Positions 14,213-21,298 are shown, counted from the stretch's first letter. The stretch is DNA of 28,419 nt from JBBDXS01 sp964418365 (GCA_964418365.1 CAYQLM010000032.1:1-28419); one strand, 5' to 3'. Numbers and translations are program-made. The notes: generated from the letters alone by a model not told the origin.

Positions 14213-14501
14213 GGCGGCTTCTCAGCAGCCCTCGCCAGATGTGCTTGATGCTTCGCACATACTCGGTCCCGGGAGCCAAGTCGGGCCGCGATCCAAAAGC
14301 TTCGTCCGCGATGGCCATCGCCTCAGCCCGGGTCAAGATCACCGGCGCTCCAACCGGCTCCTTCAGCATTGCCCTTATCTTTGGCTTGTCCCATATGCTG
14401 TGCGACTCGCGTGACGCGTCGCCGCGTCGACGGCGTGACGCAACTGGCAGTTCCCGATCGCGTCTGGCAGGACTTCTGCCGCGTTTCTTGTTCTCCCTCA
14501 T
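14193..14501 (-). CDS. Putative antitoxin of the PIN-domain toxin
   Basis: A 102-residue protein with a very basic N-terminus (many Arg and Lys in the first 32 residues) and a more ordinary second half at about 35-90. No DNA-binding fold is recognised. The antitoxin call rests on position: it directly precedes and overlaps the PIN toxin gene. ATG 14501 has a GGAG ribosome binding site five bases upstream. An internal in-frame ATG at about codon 45 could give a shorter product lacking the basic region. The gene begins 10 bases after the aroC stop, and the TATGAT there could serve as an internal promoter. The basic end might bind nucleic acid for autoregulation, but that is inference. Confidence 0.55.
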   Translation of the reverse strand: MRENKKRGRSPARRDRELPVASRRRRGDASRESHSIWDKPKIRAMLKEPVGAPVILTRAEAMAIADEAFGSRPDLAPGTEYVRSIKHIWRGLLRSRRGRRSA

Positions 14502-14510
14502 GGCAGCTCC

Positions 14511-14516
14511 ATCATA
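14511..14516 (-). promoter_or_regulatory. Possible internal promoter of the toxin-antitoxin pair
   Basis: On the minus strand TATGAT overlaps the aroC stop codon and ends 9 bases before the antitoxin ATG, with GGAG between. It could let the pair be transcribed separately from the operon. No -35 box was identified. Confidence 0.3.
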
Positions 14517-15720
14517 CCTCCGTGGTCTCTTCGTCGGGTGGGGGGAGCGCTTCGCCGCCGCGAGGTGTGAGCGTCTTCACGTAAGAACGGAAGTTGCGCA
14601 GCAACTCGCTGATGTGATCGCCGCCGAACTTGTCCAGCGCGGCCTCCGCCAGCACGATCGCCAGCATCGCTTCGCCGATGACGCCCGCGGCGGGCACGAC
14701 GGCGACGTCGCTGCGCTCATAGTGCGCCGGGATCTCCTCGCCCGTACGCAGGTCCGCGGACGGCAGCGAGCGCGGCAGCGTCGCGATCGGCTTGAGCGCC
14801 AGGCGCACGACGACCTCTTCGCCGTTTGTCATGCCGCCCTCCGTGCCGCCGAGGCGGTTCGTCTCGCGCCGCCAGGGGCGCTCGCCCCAGCGGTCGATGG
14901 GCAGGATCACGTCGTGCACCTGCGAGCCGCGCAGCACCGCGCCGCGAAAGCCGATGCCGATCTCGACACCCTTCACGGCGTTGATGCTCATCATCGCCTG
15001 GGCGATGCGCGCGTCGATCTTGCGGTCCCAGTGCACGTGGCTGCCGAGGCCGATCGGGACGTTCGCGGCACGCACCTCGACGATGCCGCCGAGGCTATCG
15101 CCGGCTTCTCGCGCGGCATCGATGGCGGCGATCATGCGCTGCTCTGCATCCGGGTCGGCGCAGCGCACGGGCGACTCCTCGATCGCATCCCAGTCGGGCT
15201 CGCCGTCGACCTGCGCCTCGACGCCATCAATCGCGATGGTCTGGCTGTGGACGGCGACACCGAGCTCGTCGAGCAGGCGGCGCGCAACGGCGCCGACCGC
15301 GACACGCGCCGCCGTCTCTCGCGCACTGGCGCGCTCGAGGATGGGCCGCACGTCATCGAAGCCGTACTTCATCACTCCGGGGAGGTCGGCGTGGCCGGGA
15401 CGGAGCCGCGTCACTTTTTCGACGGGCTCGTCGACCTCCTCGACGGCCATCTTGTCCTGCCAGTTCACCCAGTCTTTGTTCTCGATAAGCAGCGCGATCG
15501 GGCTGCCGATGGTCAGGCCGTGCCGCACGCCGGAACGGATCTCGGCCGTATCGGTCTCGATCTTCTGGCGGCGGCCGCGGCCGTAACCGCCCTGGCGGCG
15601 GCGCAGGTCGCGCGTGATGTAGTCCTCGACGAGGGGGAGGCCGGCAGGCATGCCATCGATGATGACGGTGAGGCCCTTGCCGTGCGACTCGCCCGCCGTG
15701 AGCCAGCGCAGCGCCGGCAT
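14512..15720 (-). CDS. aroC: Chorismate synthase
   Basis: A 402-residue FMN-dependent enzyme making chorismate from EPSP, the last shikimate step. The signature G-E-S-H-G is at residues 10-14. The conserved R-R-R-Q-G-G-Y-G-R-G follows near 41-50, then R-P-G-H-A-D-L, and then the R-A-S-A-R-E-T-A-A-R-V-A block. The length is at the long end for the family. ATG 15720 shares one base with the stop of the upstream unknown gene (TGATG), so it is translationally coupled. Its stop codon lies inside a TATGAT sequence that may drive the following toxin-antitoxin pair. All core motifs are present. Confidence 0.96.
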   Translation of the reverse strand: MPALRWLTAGESHGKGLTVIIDGMPAGLPLVEDYITRDLRRRQGGYGRGRRQKIETDTAEIRSGVRHGLTIGSPIALLIENKDWVNWQDKMAVEEVDEPVEKVTRLRPGHADLPGVMKYGFDDVRPILERASARETAARVAVGAVARRLLDELGVAVHSQTIAIDGVEAQVDGEPDWDAIEESPVRCADPDAEQRMIAAIDAAREAGDSLGGIVEVRAANVPIGLGSHVHWDRKIDARIAQAMMSINAVKGVEIGIGFRGAVLRGSQVHDVILPIDRWGERPWRRETNRLGGTEGGMTNGEEVVVRLALKPIATLPRSLPSADLRTGEEIPAHYERSDVAVVPAAGVIGEAMLAIVLAEAALDKFGGDHISELLRNFRSYVKTLTPRGGEALPPPDEETTEV

Positions 15721-16388
15721 CAGAGCGTCTCCGGAGGGCGCGGCGCGCCGTCAACGCCGTTCGGGGTGGTCCACGCCGCGTGCCGCGCCGGATCGATGGG
15801 CAACGCGACGCCGCGGCTGTCGAGCTCGTAGAGGGCGCCCAGGCGCTCTGCGATGACCTCCGGCGCGTCGTTGTCCCAATCGACCTCCGCCGCTTCCCCC
15901 CGATCGGCAAGCGCGCTCAGGATGCAGCGCTGCGTCACCTGGCCGTTGGGCTCCTGGAAGGTCGTGTAGCAATCGATCTGGACGCGCGCGGGCCGGACGT
16001 GAGGGATGTCGTAGAAGAGGCGCTCCGCGAGCTTGGCGATGACGCGCTTCGCTTCGTCGAGCGCGCTCGTCACCTGGCGGCGCGAACCGCTCACGAGCGC
16101 GAACTGCGGCTCCGCAGTCGTCGAGACGTGGATCTCATCCGGCTGGATCTCGATCACCTCCACGCCCTGAATGCCCTGCCAGACGCTCGCGGGCATGCCC
16201 TTGGGCGGGCGCTCGGTGCGCCAGTGGGAGACCTCCTCCTGCACGAGCTGCGTGATCATGTCGAGGTCGCCTTCCTCGACCTTACGCTGCCAGAAGCGAT
16301 GCGTGCGCGTCTCCTTGAAGATGATGATGCCGAAGAAGGCGAACATCATCGCGATCATGAGAATGCCGACGCCCAGCCCCCAGGCCAT
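15720..16388 (-). CDS. Membrane-anchored protein of unknown function
   Basis: A 222-residue protein with one N-terminal transmembrane helix at about residues 3-24, followed by a mixed-charge soluble region. The soluble part has a likely helical segment at about 28-60 and a second at about 105-130 (S-A-L-D-E-A-K-R-V-I-A-K-L). A C-terminal portion contains D-W-D-N-D-A-P and a proline-rich end. I do not recognise a named domain. ATG 16388 is two bases after the aroE stop, and the end shares a base with the aroC start, so it is firmly within the operon. The frame is open further upstream, but that is opposite-frame aroE sequence. Its conserved-looking folding pattern suggests a real cytosolic domain tethered to the membrane. 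No role in aromatic synthesis can be claimed. Confidence 0.8.
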   Translation of the reverse strand: MAWGLGVGILMIAMMFAFFGIIIFKETRTHRFWQRKVEEGDLDMITQLVQEEVSHWRTERPPKGMPASVWQGIQGVEVIEIQPDEIHVSTTAEPQFALVSGSRRQVTSALDEAKRVIAKLAERLFYDIPHVRPARVQIDCYTTFQEPNGQVTQRCILSALADRGEAAEVDWDNDAPEVIAERLGALYELDSRGVALPIDPARHAAWTTPNGVDGAPRPPETL

Positions 16389-16390
16389 GG

Positions 16391-17257
16391 CTACTTCGCC
16401 GCTCCCGCCGCCAGCGCCGCGCGGCCGGCCTCCAGCATGCGATCGACCGGCGCGTCCTGGCCGGTCCACAGCCGGAACGATTCCGCTGCCTGGTAGACCA
16501 ACATGCCGAGGCCCGAGACCGTCTTCAGGCCGTGCTCCCTCGCGGCGCGCAGCAGGGGCGTCTCGGGCGGGTTGTACAGCAGGTCGAAGACGGCCCCGCT
16601 CGCCGGCAGCCACTGCGCGTCGAGCGGGCTCTTGCCGTCCGAGTCGCTCGTTTTCGTCCCGACCGGCGTGCAGTTCACGAGCAGATCGCAGGCGGGGAGG
16701 AACGTCATGAAGACGCCGTCGCCCCAGTGCGTCCAGGTGATCGTCGTGCCCGTGGCCTCCACTTTGCGCAGATCGACGACCACCTTGTCGAGTCGCTTCG
16801 GCGTGCGGCCGGTGAGCATCACGTACGATGCGCCGCCGCGCACGAGCACGAGCGCGACCGCGCGCGCCGCCCCGCCCGCGCCCAGGATCGCGATGCGCTT
16901 GCCTTTCGGGTCGAAGGCGGCGTCCTCACGCAGCGCGCGCTCGAAGCCGGGGACGTCGGTGTTGTAGCCGGTGAGCTGTCCATCGGCCGTGACGATGGTG
17001 TTCACCGCGCCGAGGAGCTGCGCCGTCTCGTCCAGCTGATCAAGATATGGCACGACGGCCTCTTTGTGCGGGATCGTGACGTTCGCGCCGAAGTATCCGT
17101 CGCCGCGCAGGGCGTTTAGGCGTCCCTCGAGCTGCTCCGGCTCCGTCTCCCACTTCTCGTACTGCGCGTCGATGCCGGCCGCGTCGAAGGCGGCCTGGAA
17201 GATCACCGGGCTGAGCGAATGGCCCAGCGGGTAGCCGATGACGCCTGCCTTCTTCAT
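16391..17257 (-). CDS. aroE: Shikimate dehydrogenase (NADP+)
   Basis: A 288-residue enzyme reducing 3-dehydroshikimate to shikimate. The substrate-binding G-Y-P-L-G-H-S-L-S-P is at residues 8-17. The catalytic Lys65 is in N-V-T-I-P-H-K and Asp101 in Y-N-T-D. The NADP-binding G-A-G-G-A-A-R-A is at 127-134, followed by T-G-R-T with an arginine that fits NADP preference. A C-terminal G-L-x-M-L-V-Y-Q-A helix closes the fold. ATG 17257 begins one base after the mltG stop. The next gene starts two bases after its end. The length is normal. Confidence 0.95.
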   Translation of the reverse strand: MKKAGVIGYPLGHSLSPVIFQAAFDAAGIDAQYEKWETEPEQLEGRLNALRGDGYFGANVTIPHKEAVVPYLDQLDETAQLLGAVNTIVTADGQLTGYNTDVPGFERALREDAAFDPKGKRIAILGAGGAARAVALVLVRGGASYVMLTGRTPKRLDKVVVDLRKVEATGTTITWTHWGDGVFMTFLPACDLLVNCTPVGTKTSDSDGKSPLDAQWLPASGAVFDLLYNPPETPLLRAAREHGLKTVSGLGMLVYQAAESFRLWTGQDAPVDRMLEAGRAALAAGAAK

Positions 17258-17258
17258 C

Positions 17259-18338
17259 TCACTGACACTCCGGCCGGCTCGGATCGATGCTGCACACGTT
17301 CCGTTGGTGCTCCTCTAGCGTCGCGGCGAATGCATGACTGCCATCGGCCCGCGCGACGAAGTACAGGTAGTCCGTCTGCGCCGGCTGCAGCACCGCCAAG
17401 ACCGAATCGAGTCCAGGATTCGAGATCGGCCCCGGCGGCAGCCCTGGATTGATGTACGTATTATACGGAGAGTCGATGGCCAGGTCATTCAGCGTGAGAT
17501 CGCGCTTCCAGTAACCGTCCTGGGCCACGCTGGCCGGGTCGCTGCCGAGCGCGAACTGCACGGTGGGGTCGGCCTGGAGCGGAATGCCCGCGGCGAGGCG
17601 GTTGAGGAACACACTGGCGATGATCGGGCGCTCCTCCGGCTTCTGGGCTTCGCGCTCGACGATCGATGCCAGCGTCACCACTTCGAACGGCGAGAGCTTG
17701 GAGCCAGCGAGCAACGGCAGGATGTCGTTGCGGTATCGTTCGTCGAAGGCCGCGAGCATCTGCTTGATCATGTCGTGAGCGCTGATCTGCTGGGGGGCGC
17801 CGTACGTCGCTGGAAAGAGGAAGCCTTCCAGCCCGGCGCCCGGCGGCAGCGCACCCAAGAACGACGCGTCGTAGCCGTCTGCGAGCGCGTTCTGGAAGTC
17901 CTGCGCGGACACGACGCCGTCGCGCTCAAGCAGCGCGCCGATCTCCTGCGAGCGCAAACCTTCCGGGATCGTGACCGTGCGCGATGAGGTGAGGCCCTGG
18001 CTGATGCGCTGCGCGGCGATGGAGGCGCTCTCTCCCTTGGCGAACTCGTAATCGCCGGCCTCAAGCTTGTCGCCGGTGCCCATCAGGGACACCAGGACGC
18101 GAAACAGGCGCGCGTTTTCGATGACGCCGCTCTGCTGCAGCTTGTTCGCGATCGCTGCGGCGCTGTCGCCGCTATCGATGTGCACGACCACGGAGTCGCT
18201 CTGCGGCTTGGGCCCGAGCCGCGGCGGCTGGCCGTTCACCAGGCTGCCCGGCGTGCCGAGCAGCAGCCAGATGCAGGCCCCGCTCACGATAACGAGCCCA
18301 CACAGCACAAGCGCGCGAACGGCGCCGTTCTCTCTCAT
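17259..18338 (-). CDS. mltG: Endolytic murein transglycosylase MltG (YceG-like)
   Basis: A 359-residue inner-membrane enzyme that cuts nascent glycan strands of peptidoglycan and so limits their length. One transmembrane helix lies at about residues 8-28, followed by a LysM-like region at about 50-125 and the catalytic domain. The catalytic glutamate is Glu228 in A-S-I-V-E-R-E. The conserved Q-A-D-P-T-V-Q-F-A-L segment lies at 255-264 and the S-P-Y-N-T-Y segment follows near 290. ATG 18338 overlaps the ruvX stop as ATGA. The pairing of ruvX with mltG is common in bacteria. The active site should face the outside of the membrane. Confidence 0.94.
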   Translation of the reverse strand: MRENGAVRALVLCGLVIVSGACIWLLLGTPGSLVNGQPPRLGPKPQSDSVVVHIDSGDSAAAIANKLQQSGVIENARLFRVLVSLMGTGDKLEAGDYEFAKGESASIAAQRISQGLTSSRTVTIPEGLRSQEIGALLERDGVVSAQDFQNALADGYDASFLGALPPGAGLEGFLFPATYGAPQQISAHDMIKQMLAAFDERYRNDILPLLAGSKLSPFEVVTLASIVEREAQKPEERPIIASVFLNRLAAGIPLQADPTVQFALGSDPASVAQDGYWKRDLTLNDLAIDSPYNTYINPGLPPGPISNPGLDSVLAVLQPAQTDYLYFVARADGSHAFAATLEEHQRNVCSIDPSRPECQ

Positions 18339-18748
18339 TCGTGCTGCTGTCGATCGAGGTACGCTTGCAGGATGATCGCGGCCGCGATGTCGTCGGACGG
18401 GCCGCGACGGCCGCCGGCGCGCGCGGAGCGCTCCGCCTGCACCGACGTCAGCCGTTCGTCCCAGAGCTCGATCGGGAGGCCGGTGACTTCGCCGAGCCGG
18501 CGGGCAAACGCTTCGACTCGGCGCGCCTGCGGCCCGACCGAGCCGTCGAGCGATCGTGGATGGCCCACGACGAGCGCCTCAACGGCCTCCGCTTTCGCGA
18601 GCGATGCGATCGTCTCAAGATCGGAAGGGTCGTTCGTTCGCTCGAGCACGCGGAGGGGCACGGCGAGGCGCCCTTCCGGGGTGGAGATCGCCAGCCCGAT
18701 TCGCCGGTCGCCCACATCGAGTCCTAAGACGCGAGCCACGCTCCGCAT
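18335..18748 (-). CDS. ruvX: Putative pre-16S rRNA nuclease / Holliday junction resolvase-like YqgF
   Basis: A 137-residue RNase H-fold nuclease needed for maturing the 5' end of 16S rRNA in E. coli. The active-site acids are Asp11 in L-G-L-D-V-G, Glu98 in W-D-E-R-L-T-S, and Asp119-Asp120 in S-D-D-I-A-A. V-V-G-H-P at 60-64 is also typical. The gene begins 39 bases after the PAP2 stop and ends in a four-base ATGA overlap with mltG. No ribosome binding site of note was seen before ATG 18748, which directly follows a GTAGGG-type repeat arm. The length is normal. Confidence 0.93.
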   Translation of the reverse strand: MRSVARVLGLDVGDRRIGLAISTPEGRLAVPLRVLERTNDPSDLETIASLAKAEAVEALVVGHPRSLDGSVGPQARRVEAFARRLGEVTGLPIELWDERLTSVQAERSARAGGRRGPSDDIAAAIILQAYLDRQQHE

Positions 18749-18749
18749 G

Positions 18750-18791
18750 GTAGGGCGATTGAGGGCAAGGGTCGAGTGGCGCGCCGGCTAC
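18750..18791. repeat. Degenerate GTAGGG-ended inverted repeat between the PAP2 gene and ruvX
   Basis: The gap holds GTAGGGCG at 18750-18757 and CGCCGGCTAC at 18782-18791, which pair imperfectly as GTAG..GCG ends. The PAP2 stop codon (18788-18790 on the minus strand) lies in the right arm, as seen for hisS and acyP. The match is weak and could be chance. Confidence 0.35.
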
Positions 18792-19582
18792 TTTTCGGCT
18801 TCGATGACTCGTCCTATCGAAGGAGGGAGATGTCCGGGAGAAAGCGCGCGCGGTCTCGCGTCGCGCCGGAGCGCCAGCTTGGCGTAGACCGTGAGCACGA
18901 AGGAGAACGCCGCGTACGTCGCGACGGCCCAGGCCGCGCCGGCGATCGCGTCTACGAGGTAGTGCTCGCCGCTGTAGACGGACGCCCAGGTGACGCCCAC
19001 GGTCCAGAGCGCGATCCAAGGCGTGAGTCTCCGCAGCGAGCTGGTTTCGCGCGCGAGCCAGAGCGTGCAGAGCATCGGCACGGCCACGTGGAGGCTGGGT
19101 ACCGAGGCGACTGCGTTCTCGTCCAGCGACGCTTTGGAGCCGTAGCCCACGACGACGAGGCGGTTCACGGCGAGGTCCATCCAAGGCGGCCGGGTGGGGA
19201 AGATCGCAAAGATCACGTCCGCGGAAAGGAGGAGCGCCAGCATGAGAGCGATGAGGCGCACAGCGGCGGTGCGCCCGCTGCGGCGGTACACGGCCCACAA
19301 GATGAGGGGTGGAATGATGAACCAGGAGAAGTGGAGCAGCGCGGCGAGCCACTCGATGCCCACGCCGTGAGGTGTCCAGCGCTGCAGCCACAGCGATGGA
19401 TGGCCGTGAAAGAGATACGATTCGACCGGCGCGGGCGAGGTGGTTGGCTGGCCCAGGTTGTTCGCCTTCGCGCGAAGGAACGTGTGCAGCAGTATGCCCA
19501 GTTCGAAGAACAGGGCGACCATGGCGCCCCTCGTAGGGGCGGAGTTGGGCTGAAATGATGGTAAGAGCTTCCTTTTGGGCAT
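18788..19582 (-). CDS. PAP2 superfamily phosphatase, integral membrane
   Basis: A 264-residue membrane protein with about six hydrophobic segments and the phosphatidic-acid-phosphatase type 2 signature. Motif 1 is reduced to R-P at 131-132. Motif 2 is P-S-L-H with His165. Motif 3 is S-G-E-H-Y-L-V-D with His207 and Asp211. Likely substrates are lipid phosphates such as undecaprenyl pyrophosphate, phosphatidate or inositol phospholipids. The layout recalls the Aur1/inositol-phosphotransferase-like branch. ATG 19582 is preferred because GAGGG lies about nine bases upstream. TTG 19591 and ATG 19522 are in frame, and 19522 is also plausible. A hairpin with GTAGGGGC arms lies in the extra N-terminal codons. 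It is the first gene of the minus-strand operon. Confidence 0.85.
   Translation of the reverse strand: MPKRKLLPSFQPNSAPTRGAMVALFFELGILLHTFLRAKANNLGQPTTSPAPVESYLFHGHPSLWLQRWTPHGVGIEWLAALLHFSWFIIPPLILWAVYRRSGRTAAVRLIALMLALLLSADVIFAIFPTRPPWMDLAVNRLVVVGYGSKASLDENAVASVPSLHVAVPMLCTLWLARETSSLRRLTPWIALWTVGVTWASVYSGEHYLVDAIAGAAWAVATYAAFSFVLTVYAKLALRRDARPRALSPGHLPPSIGRVIEAEK
19525..19541. repeat. Short hairpin with GTAGGGGCG arm within the start of the PAP2 gene
   Basis: CGCCCCT and AGGGGCG form a perfect seven-base-pair stem around a CGT loop. It lies just before the in-frame ATG at 19522, so it is either N-terminal coding sequence or, if that start is used, part of the leader next to its ribosome binding site. 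Confidence 0.5.
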
Positions 19583-19605
19583 GAGGCACAACCCTCATTA
19601 AGAGT

Positions 19606-19673
19606 TATCGGCCGTGTCCGGGCCGTTCTTGCCTTCCCGCACAGATTCCCGAGCGGGCCTTCTCGGGCCGATA
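19606..19673. repeat. Spaced inverted repeat enclosing a hairpin
   Basis: TATCGGCC at 19606-19613 and GGCCGATA at 19666-19673 are perfect inverted copies 52 bases apart. Between them CCCGAG and CTCGGG form a smaller hairpin that touches the right arm. The pair could fold as a small structured RNA or be a protein-binding region. It lies just upstream of the PAP2 start on the minus strand. Confidence 0.4.
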
Positions 19674-19711
19674 CGTATAGGATGCGTACGGTCGCGGAGC
19701 CGGCCGCTGTC

Positions 19712-19741
19712 TTGACAGCCTTCGAGAAGCGCCGCTACCAT
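19712..19741 (+). promoter_or_regulatory. Promoter of glmU with an operator-like inverted repeat over the -35 box
   Basis: TTGACA at 19712-19717 matches the -35 consensus fully. After 18 bases TACCAT at 19736-19741 is an acceptable -10 box, putting the start point near 19748. The -35 box is embedded in a perfect inverted repeat, GCTGTC-TT-GACAGC at 19706-19719, which could be a repressor site. The leader would be about 185 bases. Confidence 0.55.
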
Positions 19742-19748
19742 TCGATAG

Positions 19749-19844
19749 GCCTCCAGGCTGACGGCCGGAGGCAATGAGAGGTGACACTCCGCTTAGTGGA
19801 ACGCAAGGAAGACGACCCCCCTCAAGATCCGCCTCCAGCGGCGG
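19749..19844 (+). promoter_or_regulatory. Structured 5' leader of glmU
   Basis: Right at the predicted start of the transcript, GCCTCC (19749-19754) pairs with GGAGGC (19767-19772), with GGC and GCC forming an inner stem. A second hairpin, CCGCC and GGCGG, spans 19829-19844. It contains a second GCCTCC (19831-19836) that could instead pair with the first GGAGGC, so two exclusive folds are possible. No known riboswitch class is recognised, and it is not a glmS ribozyme by eye. Confidence 0.4.
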
Positions 19845-19933
19845 TTCTCCTCTGTGAACCCGAGCTTGGCGCTCCCGACGGGCGTTTGACCGCTCGCTCG
19901 CTCCGTGGAAGCTAACGGTGCTCTTGCGCCCCG

Positions 19934-21298
19934 ATGAACCGATCGCCTGAGAGCTGGGTGGCAGTGATCCTGGCCGCGGGCCAGGGCAAACGCATGCGCT
20001 CGTCGCTGCCCAAGCTGCTGCATCCGCTCGCCGGACGGCCAATGGTGCGCTACGTCGTCGAAGCGGCGCGCGCCGCCGGCCTGCGACCGATCGTCATCGT
20101 CGGCGGCGAGAGCGGGGGCATCCAGGCCGCGCTCGGAGACAAGGTTGGGTACGCCGCCCAGGGGCAGCCCCTTGGCACCGGCCACGCCGTCGCCCAGGCG
20201 CGCGACGCCGTTGGCAGCGCCGAGCACCTGCTGGTCCTGAACGGCGATGTGCCGCTGATCATGCCGGAGACGCTGGAGCGGCTGATGCGCGTTCACGAAG
20301 AAGCGAGCGCCGATCTCACGTTCCTGACGGCCCGGCTCGACGCGGCCGAGTACGGCCTGGTCCAACGAGACGAGCAGGGGAGGGTGGCCGCCGTCGTTGA
20401 AGCGGCGGCGCTTGAATCCGCGGTCGAAGGCGAGGCCGAGATCAACTCGGGGCAGTACTGCTTTCGGGCAGCGTGGCTCTGGCCGCATCTCGCGGCGATC
20501 CCTCGCGCGGCGAACGGCGAGCAGTATCTCACGTCGCTTGTGGCGATGGCGGTGCATGAGGGTGCCGCCGTGGCGACGGTGCAGGCCGGCGATCCGGACG
20601 AAGTGCGCGGCATCAACGACCGCGAGCAGCTCGCTGAGTCGGAAGCCGCGCTCCGGCGGCGCATTAACCGATCGCACCTGCTGGCCGGCGTGACGATCGT
20701 CGATCCGGCGACGGCGTACATCGATGCGAACGTCACGATCGGCGCGGACACCGTGATCGACGCCAACACACAGCTTCGCGGCACCACGAGTATTGGTGGC
20801 GAATGCCGCATCGGCCCGAACAGCATCGTGCGCGACTCAGCGATAGGCGACCGCTGCCGGATCGACAGCTCAACGATTGAGGAGGCGACGCTGGAAGAAG
20901 ATGTCGAGGCCGGCCCCTACAGCCACCTCCGGCCGGGTGCATATCTGTGCGCCGGAGTGCACATCGGCAACTTCGCTGAGGTAAAGAGTGCCCGCCTAGG
21001 GCGGGGCGTGAAGATGGGCCACTTCAGCTATGTCGGCGACGCAGAAGTCGGCGATGACACGAACATCGGCGCGGGCGCGATCACGTGTAATTTCGATGGC
21101 GAGCGCAAGCAGCGCACCGTCATCGGGCGGGGCGTCTTCATCGGCAGCGATACCATGCTCGTCGCGCCGGTGACGGTCGGCGATGGTGCGCGAACGGCTG
21201 CGGGATCCGTCGTCACGAAGGACGTGCCGGCGGGCGCGCTGGCGGCCGGCGCGCCGGCTCGGATCGTGCGCAGCACCAAGGAAGCAGAGTCCACATGA
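19934..21298 (+). CDS. glmU: Bifunctional UDP-GlcNAc pyrophosphorylase / glucosamine-1-phosphate acetyltransferase
   Basis: A 454-residue enzyme making UDP-GlcNAc, the precursor of peptidoglycan and other glycans. The N-terminal uridyltransferase begins with L-A-A-G-x-G-x-R-M at 13-21 and Lys27. The C-terminal half, from about 250, is a left-handed beta-helix of hexapeptide repeats. The catalytic His363 lies in M-G-H-F-S-Y, in the same place as in E. coli. I-G-A-G-A-I-T-C-N follows. The C-terminus is close to the helix end and lacks a long tail. ATG 19934 has no Shine-Dalgarno sequence but begins at the conserved core. It has its own promoter and a long leader. Its stop overlaps the next gene's ATG as ATGA. 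It links to nagA and nagB at 1182-3070 through glucosamine-6-phosphate. Confidence 0.96.
   Translation: MNRSPESWVAVILAAGQGKRMRSSLPKLLHPLAGRPMVRYVVEAARAAGLRPIVIVGGESGGIQAALGDKVGYAAQGQPLGTGHAVAQARDAVGSAEHLLVLNGDVPLIMPETLERLMRVHEEASADLTFLTARLDAAEYGLVQRDEQGRVAAVVEAAALESAVEGEAEINSGQYCFRAAWLWPHLAAIPRAANGEQYLTSLVAMAVHEGAAVATVQAGDPDEVRGINDREQLAESEAALRRRINRSHLLAGVTIVDPATAYIDANVTIGADTVIDANTQLRGTTSIGGECRIGPNSIVRDSAIGDRCRIDSSTIEEATLEEDVEAGPYSHLRPGAYLCAGVHIGNFAEVKSARLGRGVKMGHFSYVGDAEVGDDTNIGAGAITCNFDGERKQRTVIGRGVFIGSDTMLVAPVTVGDGARTAAGSVVTKDVPAGALAAGAPARIVRSTKEAEST

Larger units (their letters stand above)
19583..19933. other. Large intergenic region between the divergent PAP2 gene and glmU
   Basis: This 351-base gap is the longest in the window and less GC-rich than its surroundings. 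It holds the short PAP2 leader, an inverted repeat at 19606-19673, a palindromic ATACGTAT at 19671-19678, a promoter facing glmU, and several hairpins after it. No coding frame with support and no known riboswitch or tRNA was recognised. A 31-codon frame at 19682-19777 has no ribosome binding site. Confidence 0.6.

Noticed and set aside
14239..15831. Long plus-strand open frame opposite aroC
   Set aside because: It is antisense to aroC, rich in Ala/Arg/Asp/His as expected for the complement of high-GC coding sequence, and shows no family motif.
19682..19777. 31-codon open frame upstream of glmU
   Set aside because: It has no ribosome binding site, overlaps the glmU promoter and start point, and its product has no structure of note.
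19840..19860. tRNA-like arm with GGTTC and GAACC
   Set aside because: No acceptor stem, anticodon arm or D arm fits around it.
19749..19933. Possible glmS-type ribozyme or known riboswitch before glmU
   Set aside because: None of the conserved core sequences I know of these classes is present, so only a generic structured leader is reported.
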